Origin: Roseburia zhanii
GTDB taxonomy: Bacteria > Bacillota > Clostridia > Lachnospirales > Lachnospiraceae
Assembly: GCF_014287635.1 (NCBI RefSeq)
Contig: NZ_JACOPH010000001.1
Location: 1 to 64,000 of the forward strand
Length of the DNA: 64,000 nucleotides
Direction of reading: 5' to 3'
Shown here: piece after piece, positions 58,720-64,000 of the stretch
Position numbering within the stretch: position 1 is the stretch's first letter
How the letters are laid out: the number at the start of each line of letters is the position of its first letter
Notes under the pieces: model-generated
What the model saw: only the letters and a program-made list of their open reading frames with translations
Told to the model about the DNA's origin: nothing
Database searches by the model: none
Program-made: the position numbers and the translations under genes

Positions 58720-59094
58720 ATGGCTAAATTAACAACAGCAGAATTTATTGACGCTATCAAAGAGTTAAGCGTATTAGAATTAAACGACTTAGTAAAAGCA
58801 TGTGAAGAAGAATTCGGTGTATCTGCAGCAGCAGGTGTTGTAGTTGCAGCAGCAGGTGGAGATGCAGCAGCAGCTGAAGAAAAGACAGAGTTCGACGTTG
58901 AATTAACAGAAGTTGGACCAAACAAAGTTAAAGTTATCAAAGTTGTTCGTGAAGCTACAGGCTTAGGCTTAAAAGAAGCTAAAGACTTAGTAGACGGAGC
59001 TCCTAAGGTATTAAAAGAAGCTGCTGACAAAGCAACTGCTGATGATATCAAGGCTAAACTTGAAGCAGAAGGTGCTAAAGTAACATTAAAATAA
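58720..59094 (+). CDS. rplL: Ribosomal protein bL12 (L7/L12)
   Basis: 124 residues. N-terminal dimerisation domain ([20 protein letters not shown], 3-22), Ala-rich hinge (about 38-55), and the C-terminal factor-binding domain ([20 protein letters not shown], 70-89, then KDLVDGAPK). It recruits translation GTPases. A terminator and then a folded segment follow before rpoB. Confidence 0.98.
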   Translation: MAKLTTAEFIDAIKELSVLELNDLVKACEEEFGVSAAAGVVVAAAGGDAAAAEEKTEFDVELTEVGPNKVKVIKVVREATGLGLKEAKDLVDGAPKVLKEAADKATADDIKAKLEAEGAKVTLK

Positions 59095-59122
59095 TTTCGG
59101 ACAGAGATTGTTTATAAAGATG

Positions 59123-59152
59123 ACGCAGAAGCCAATGGCTTCTGCGTTTTTT
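59123..59152 (+). terminator. Terminator after rplL
   Basis: An 11-bp stem (59123-59133 with 59137-59147), 3-base loop and T6 tail. It separates ribosomal from polymerase transcription, though partial read-through into rpoB is common in such operons. Confidence 0.9.
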
Positions 59153-59332
59153 GTGTAGCAGGAATTTCGTTGAAATACCTGCTACACAATGCGAAGGGGA
59201 ATATTGTTGCAGTTCACAGGTATCCCTGCGAACTGCAACTTCGCAGCCCCATTTAAATTTTGCACGCAAAAGGGGGGCTGCTCACGCCCGAATCACGGTC
59301 ATACGCACCTAAACAGCAGGGTGTTTAGGTGC
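59151..59332. repeat. Multi-hairpin folded segment between rplL and rpoB
   Basis: About 180 bases with four back-to-back hairpins. They are 59151-59168 with 59172-59189 (18 bp, one mismatch), 59190-59195 with 59240-59245 enclosing 59206-59215 with 59230-59239 (10 bp, perfect), 59243-59250 with 59274-59281 (8 bp), and 59305-59315 with 59322-59332 (11 bp, perfect). No T-run follows any of them and reading frames are tiny on both strands. It is upstream of the rpoB promoter, so it is not an rpoB leader. Either a dispersed repeat or RNA fold. Confidence 0.7.
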
Positions 59333-59386
59333 TGTCTGAACAGTAACGGAATATTACCATACGTTAAATGAGATTGTAAAAACTGC

Positions 59387-59415
59387 TTGACACCACTGAC
59401 GACTTATGATATTAT
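59387..59415 (+). promoter_or_regulatory. SigA promoter of rpoBC
   Basis: TTGACA (59387-59392), 17 bp, TATTAT (59410-59415), giving a leader of about 95 bases. The 59095-59515 gap therefore holds a terminator, the folded segment and this promoter, and no gene. Confidence 0.85.
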
Positions 59416-59515
59416 GTACGATGCACTATTGTGGTGACATAGGCTTACTCTATTCTTTTTTAGGAAAGGCAGAAAAGGATAGTTTGTATTCAATAAAAAC
59501 GAGAGGTGAACGTCG

Positions 59516-62500
59516 ATGGAGAAGAACAGAATACGTCCGGTGCAGGCTGGAAAAGGTTTACGTATGAGTTACTCAAGGCAGAAAGAAGTTCTGCAAATGC
59601 CGAATCTGATTGAGGTCCAGAAAGATTCCTATCAGTGGTTTTTAGACGAAGGTCTAAAGGAAGTGTTTGCGGATATCTCGCCGATAGCAGATTATAGTGG
59701 ACATTTAAGCTTGGAATTTGTAGATTTTACATTGTGCAGGGACGATGTAAAATATTCAATCCCGGAATGTAAAGAAAGAGATGCAACATATGCAGCACCT
59801 TTAAAAGTAAAGGTAAGACTTTACAATAAAGAAACAGATGAAATCAATGAACATGAAATCTTCATGGGCGATCTTCCTCTTATGACTGAAACGGGAACGT
59901 TCGTTATCAATGGCGCAGAACGTGTTATTGTCAGCCAGTTAGTACGTTCTCCGGGTATATATTATGCAATTTCCCACGATAAAGTTGGTAAGAAATTGTT
60001 TTCCTGTACCGTGATCCCGAATCGTGGTGCATGGTTAGAGTATGAAACTGATTCCAATGATGTGTTTTATGTACGTGTAGACAGAACCAGAAAAGTACCG
60101 ATCACAGTTTTGATCCGTGCATTAGGTATTGGAAGTAATCAGGAAATTATTGATATGTTTGGCGAGGAGCCAAAGATCGTAGCCAGCTTCGGAAAGGATG
60201 TTGCAACCAATTACGAAGAGGGCTTATTAGAGTTATATAAAAAGATCCGTCCGGGTGAGCCTCTGAGCGTAGAAAGTGCAGAGAGTCTTGTAAGTGCTAT
60301 GTTCTTTGATCCAAGACGTTATGACCTTGCAAAAGTAGGACGTTATAAATTTAATAAGAAATTAGCATTAAAGAACCGTATCAATGGTCATGTGCTTGCA
60401 GAAGATGTTGTTGATGTGACAACAGGAGAGATCATTGCAGAGCAGGGAACAGAAGTAGACCGTGAGTTAGCAGATAAGATCCAGAATGCTGCAGTACCAT
60501 ACGTATGGATTCAGGGAGAAACCAGAAATGTCAAAGTTCTCTCTAATATGATGGTAGATTTGAGAAGTTATGTCGATGTAGAACCAAAAGAAGTCGGCAT
60601 TACAGAACTGGTATACTACCCTGTATTAGCACAGATCTTAGAAGAAAATGAAAGTGAAGAAGATATCAAAGAAGCGATCCGTAAGAATGTGGCAGACTTG
60701 ATCCCGAAACACATTACAAAAGATGATATCTTTGCTTCTATTAACTATAATATGCACTTAGAGTATGCGATCGGACATGATGATGATATCGATCATTTAG
60801 GTAACCGTCGTATCCGTGCAGTCGGTGAATTGTTACAGAACCAGTATCGTATCGGACTTTCCAGATTAGAGAGAGTTGTCAGAGAGCGTATGACAACACA
60901 GGATCTTGAAGGAATTTCACCACAGAGTCTGATCAATATCAAACCGGTAACAGCAGCAGTCAAAGAATTCTTCGGTTCTTCACAGCTGTCACAGTTCATG
61001 GATCAGAACAACCCGTTAGGTGAGCTGACACATAAAAGACGTTTATCTGCATTAGGACCTGGTGGTCTTTCCAGAGATCGTGCAGGATTCGAAGTTCGAG
61101 ATGTACATTATTCCCATTATGGAAGAATGTGCCCGATTGAAACTCCTGAAGGTCCGAACATCGGTCTGATCAACTCCTTAGCCTGCTATGCAAGGATCAA
61201 TGAGTATGGATTTGTAGAAGCTCCATATCGTAAGATCGATAAAACAGATCCTAAGAATCCGAGAGTAACCGATGAAGTTGTTTATATGACAGCCGATGAG
61301 GAAGATAATTACCATGTAGCACAGGCGAATGAAGCCTTAGATGCAGAAGGACATTTTGTCCGTAATTCTGTATCCGGCCGTTACTTAGATGAAACACAGG
61401 AATATGAAAAGACCATGTTTGATTACATGGACGTATCTCCGAAGATGGTATTCTCTGTGGCAACAGCATTGATTCCGTTCTTACAGAATGACGATGCAAA
61501 CCGTGCGCTGATGGGATCTAACATGCAGCGTCAGGCAGTACCGCTTCTTACAACAGAAGCTCCGGTAGTTGGAACAGGTATGGAAACAAAGGCAGCTGTT
61601 GACTCTGGTGTCTGCGTTGTTGCTAAGAAACCGGGTACAGTTGAGAGTTCCGTCTCAAATGAGATCACGATCCGCAATGATGATGGTACAAGAGAAGTAT
61701 ATCGCTTGACAAAGTTCTCAAGAAGTAACCAGTCAAACTGTTACAACCAAAGACCGGTTGTATTTAAGGGAGATCATGTAGAAGCAGGAGAGGTTATCGC
61801 AGATGGTCCGTCTACTTCCCAGGGAGAATTAGCATTAGGTAAGAACCCACTCATTGGATTTATGACATGGGAAGGTTATAACTACGAAGATGCTGTTCTG
61901 TTAAGTGAAAGATTAGTACAGGATGATGTTTATACATCTATCCATATTGAAGAATATGAAGCAGAAGCAAGAGATACCAAATTAGGACCGGAAGAGATCA
62001 CGCGTGACGTACCGGGTGTTGGTGATGATGCACTCAAAGATCTTGATGAAAGAGGAATCATCCGTATCGGTGCAGAAGTCCGTGCCGGAGATATCTTAGT
62101 TGGTAAAGTGACACCAAAGGGAGAAACAGAACTGACAGCAGAAGAAAGACTGCTTCGTGCGATCTTTGGTGAGAAAGCAAGAGAAGTCAGAGATACTTCC
62201 TTAAAAGTACCACATGGTGAATACGGTATTATCGTAGATGCAAAAGTATTTACAAGAGAAAACGGTGATGAATTATCTCCGGGCGTCAATCAGGCAGTCC
62301 GTATTTACATTGCACAGAAGAGAAAGATCTCTGTTGGTGATAAGATGGCTGGCCGTCATGGTAACAAGGGTGTTGTTTCCCGTGTACTCCCGGTAGAAGA
62401 TATGCCATTCTTACCAAACGGCCGTCCTTTGGATATCGTATTAAATCCATTAGGTGTGCCTTCCCGTATGAACATCGGACAGGTGCTTGAGATCCACCTG

Positions 62501-63376
62501 AGTCTTGCAGCAAAAGCACTTGGCTTTAATATTGAAACACCAGTATTTGACGGTGCAAAAGAAAATGATATCATGGATACCTTAGACCTTGCCAATGACT
62601 ATGTAAACTTAGAATGGGATGAGTTTGAGGCAAAACATAAAGATGAATTACTTCCGGAAGTATTAGAATACTTATCCGAACACAGAGAACACAGAAAACT
62701 CTGGAAAGGTGTTCCAATCTCAAGAGATGGTAAAGTAAGGCTACGTGACGGAAGAACAGGAGAATTTTTCGATAGTCCGGTAACAATCGGACACATGCAT
62801 TATCTGAAACTGCACCACTTAGTGGATGATAAGATCCATGCACGTTCCACAGGTCCGTACTCCTTAGTAACCCAGCAGCCGTTAGGTGGTAAGGCACAGT
62901 TCGGTGGACAGCGTTTTGGAGAAATGGAAGTTTGGGCACTTGAAGCATATGGTGCTGCTTATACATTACAGGAGATCCTAACTGTAAAATCCGATGATGT
63001 TGTAGGACGTGTTAAGACATACGAAGCAATCATCAAAGGTGATAATATTCCTGAACCGGGAATACCGGAATCCTTCAAAGTACTTTTGAAAGAACTTCAG
63101 TCCTTAGGATTGGATGTCAAAGTATTAGACGAGGAAAGAAATGAAGTAGAATTGATGGAGACTAGTGAATATGGCAATACCGATCTGAATGCAATCATTG
63201 CAGGAGATAAGGATTTTGCATTTGAAGACAGTGAGTCTTTCGGCAAGATGGGCTTTACAAAGCAGGAATTTGATGCTGAAAACGAAGAACTGGTCGATGT
63301 CGATGAAGAAGATGTAGATGAGGACGACGATTTTGAGGGAATCGATTTTACCGATGAAGTTCTTGATGAAGAATAA
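59516..63376 (+). CDS. rpoB: RNA polymerase beta subunit
   Basis: 1286 residues. Conserved blocks in order: RLRMSYS-type start ([20 protein letters not shown]), the rifampicin pocket region with [20 protein letters not shown] near 487, [18 protein letters not shown], the [12 protein letters not shown] block and the [20 protein letters not shown] segment near 942. The C-terminal 50 residues are an acidic tail ([20 protein letters not shown]) of the type common in this group. GAGAGGTGAA precedes the start. The usual rpoC follows. Confidence 0.98.
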   Translation: MEKNRIRPVQAGKGLRMSYSRQKEVLQMPNLIEVQKDSYQWFLDEGLKEVFADISPIADYSGHLSLEFVDFTLCRDDVKYSIPECKERDATYAAPLKVKVRLYNKETDEINEHEIFMGDLPLMTETGTFVINGAERVIVSQLVRSPGIYYAISHDKVGKKLFSCTVIPNRGAWLEYETDSNDVFYVRVDRTRKVPITVLIRALGIGSNQEIIDMFGEEPKIVASFGKDVATNYEEGLLELYKKIRPGEPLSVESAESLVSAMFFDPRRYDLAKVGRYKFNKKLALKNRINGHVLAEDVVDVTTGEIIAEQGTEVDRELADKIQNAAVPYVWIQGETRNVKVLSNMMVDLRSYVDVEPKEVGITELVYYPVLAQILEENESEEDIKEAIRKNVADLIPKHITKDDIFASINYNMHLEYAIGHDDDIDHLGNRRIRAVGELLQNQYRIGLSRLERVVRERMTTQDLEGISPQSLINIKPVTAAVKEFFGSSQLSQFMDQNNPLGELTHKRRLSALGPGGLSRDRAGFEVRDVHYSHYGRMCPIETPEGPNIGLINSLACYARINEYGFVEAPYRKIDKTDPKNPRVTDEVVYMTADEEDNYHVAQANEALDAEGHFVRNSVSGRYLDETQEYEKTMFDYMDVSPKMVFSVATALIPFLQNDDANRALMGSNMQRQAVPLLTTEAPVVGTGMETKAAVDSGVCVVAKKPGTVESSVSNEITIRNDDGTREVYRLTKFSRSNQSNCYNQRPVVFKGDHVEAGEVIADGPSTSQGELALGKNPLIGFMTWEGYNYEDAVLLSERLVQDDVYTSIHIEEYEAEARDTKLGPEEITRDVPGVGDDALKDLDERGIIRIGAEVRAGDILVGKVTPKGETELTAEERLLRAIFGEKAREVRDTSLKVPHGEYGIIVDAKVFTRENGDELSPGVNQAVRIYIAQKRKISVGDKMAGRHGNKGVVSRVLPVEDMPFLPNGRPLDIVLNPLGVPSRMNIGQVLEIHLSLAAKALGFNIETPVFDGAKENDIMDTLDLANDYVNLEWDEFEAKHKDELLPEVLEYLSEHREHRKLWKGVPISRDGKVRLRDGRTGEFFDSPVTIGHMHYLKLHHLVDDKIHARSTGPYSLVTQQPLGGKAQFGGQRFGEMEVWALEAYGAAYTLQEILTVKSDDVVGRVKTYEAIIKGDNIPEPGIPESFKVLLKELQSLGLDVKVLDEERNEVELMETSEYGNTDLNAIIAGDKDFAFEDSESFGKMGFTKQEFDAENEELVDVDEEDVDEDDDFEGIDFTDEVLDEE

Positions 63377-63395
63377 ATAGAAGGGAGCGTCAGAA

Positions 63396-64000
63396 ATGCC
63401 AGAAACAACGAATAAAGACACATATCAGCCAATTGCATTTGATGCGATTCAGATTGGCTTGGCTTCTCCTGAAAAGATCAGGGAATGGTCGAGAGGTGAG
63501 GTTAAAAAACCGGAAACCATCAACTACAGAACATTAAAGCCGGAAAAAGACGGTTTATTCTGTGAAAAGATTTTTGGACCGAGCAAAGACTGGGAGTGTC
63601 ATTGTGGTAAGTATAAGAAAATCCGCTACAAAGGCGTAGTCTGCGATCGATGCGGCGTTGAGATTACAAAAGCAAGCGTTCGAAGAGAGCGTATGGGACA
63701 TATTGAACTTGCAGCACCTGTTTCCCATATCTGGTACTTTAAAGGGATTCCAAGCCGTATGGGACTGATCCTTGACCTCTCTCCGAGAACTTTAGAGAAA
63801 GTATTATATTTTGCATCCTATATCGTATTAGAATCAGGAAATACAAACCTGACATATAAGCAGGTACTCTCTGAGGCAGAATATCAGGAAGCAAGAGAGC
63901 AGTACGGAAGCAGTTTCCGCGTTGGTATGGGTGCAGAAGCAATCTTAGAACTGCTTCAGGCAATCGACTTAGAGAAAGATGCAGCAGAATTAAAGGCAGA
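63396..64000 (+). CDS. rpoC: RNA polymerase beta-prime subunit (partial)
   Basis: Only the first 201 codons are in the window and the gene continues beyond it. The N-terminal zinc-binding motif is seen ([20 protein letters not shown], then CG), as well as the [20 protein letters not shown] start near residue 9-28 and [27 protein letters not shown] precedes the ATG at 63396 by 7 bases. 19 bases separate it from rpoB. Confidence 0.97.
   Translation, partial: MPETTNKDTYQPIAFDAIQIGLASPEKIREWSRGEVKKPETINYRTLKPEKDGLFCEKIFGPSKDWECHCGKYKKIRYKGVVCDRCGVEITKASVRRERMGHIELAAPVSHIWYFKGIPSRMGLILDLSPRTLEKVLYFASYIVLESGNTNLTYKQVLSEAEYQEAREQYGSSFRVGMGAEAILELLQAIDLEKDAAELKA

Noticed and set aside
59189..59371. 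Short Cys-rich reading frame between rplL and rpoB
   Set aside because: It is an artefact of the hairpin chain. No ribosome site fits, both strands are open over the same repeats and the frame crosses four inverted repeats.

Overview
The window is low-GC Firmicutes (Bacillota) DNA. The best match is a motile gut Lachnospiraceae of the Roseburia / Agathobacter (Eubacterium rectale) type. That judgement rests on the FlgM-FlgN-FlgK-FlgK-FlgL-FliW-CsrA operon layout, strong AGGAGG ribosome sites, SigD-type flagellar promoters, an L10 leader RNA, and the rpmG-secE-nusG-rplKAJL-rpoBC block. No exact species is claimed.

Layout. 0-3.4 kb: hpf (minus strand), a stand-alone short-chain dehydrogenase, a small XRE regulator and a secreted fibronectin-III protein. 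3.5-14.3 kb: late flagellar operon flgM-flgN-flgK-flgK(paralogue)-flgL-fliW-csrA-flaG-fliD-fliS-(fliT-like). It is interrupted after flgL by a 199 bp strongly folded element with terminal inverted repeats. 14.4-16.3 kb: a tandem pair of LicD-family transferases. 16.3-28.9 kb: a tightly coupled 14-gene run (deacetylase, acyltransferase-like protein, two split transketolases, hotdog dehydratase, SDR, radical SAM, acyl carrier protein, metallo-hydrolase, acyl-adenylating ligase, LuxE, LuxC). It looks like a pathway for an unknown acyl-derived decoration. 29-32 kb: a short flagellin with a FliW/CsrA-type leader, an orphan small protein and the Maf-like flagellin glycosyltransferase. 32-39.6 kb: two CgeB-like glycosyltransferases (minus), a complete aminoethylphosphonate pathway (PEP mutase, transaminase, cytidylyltransferase, phosphonopyruvate decarboxylase) and a deleted CgeB-like pseudogene. 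39.7-47 kb: an orphan gene followed by the full CMP-legionaminic acid route (LegH-, LegI-, LegG-, LegF-, PtmE-, LegB- and LegC-like). 47-53.9 kb: more CgeB-like proteins and large glycosyltransferase-methyltransferase fusions, with a nuclease remnant between. 54-55.3 kb: a second FliD-like cap protein (minus). 55.6 kb to the end: housekeeping ribosomal and RNA polymerase genes. rpoC runs off the end.

How it fits together. Five SigD-like promoters (TAAA/TAAG/TAAT, 15-16 bp, xCCGATAT-like) sit before flgM, flaG, the deacetylase gene, fliC and the orphan gene that opens the legionaminic operon. Glycan synthesis therefore appears to be switched on together with the filament. CsrA, held in check by FliW, is predicted to gate flagellin translation through a GGA hairpin next to the fliC ribosome site. 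I infer that the modification genes build an unusually rich flagellin decoration: a nonulosonic acid, an aminoethylphosphonate placed by LicD enzymes, methylated glycans, and an unknown ACP-bound group reduced by LuxC/LuxE. The undescribed candidate system is the 16.3-28.9 kb cluster, followed by the folded elements at 9.66-9.86 kb and 59.15-59.33 kb.
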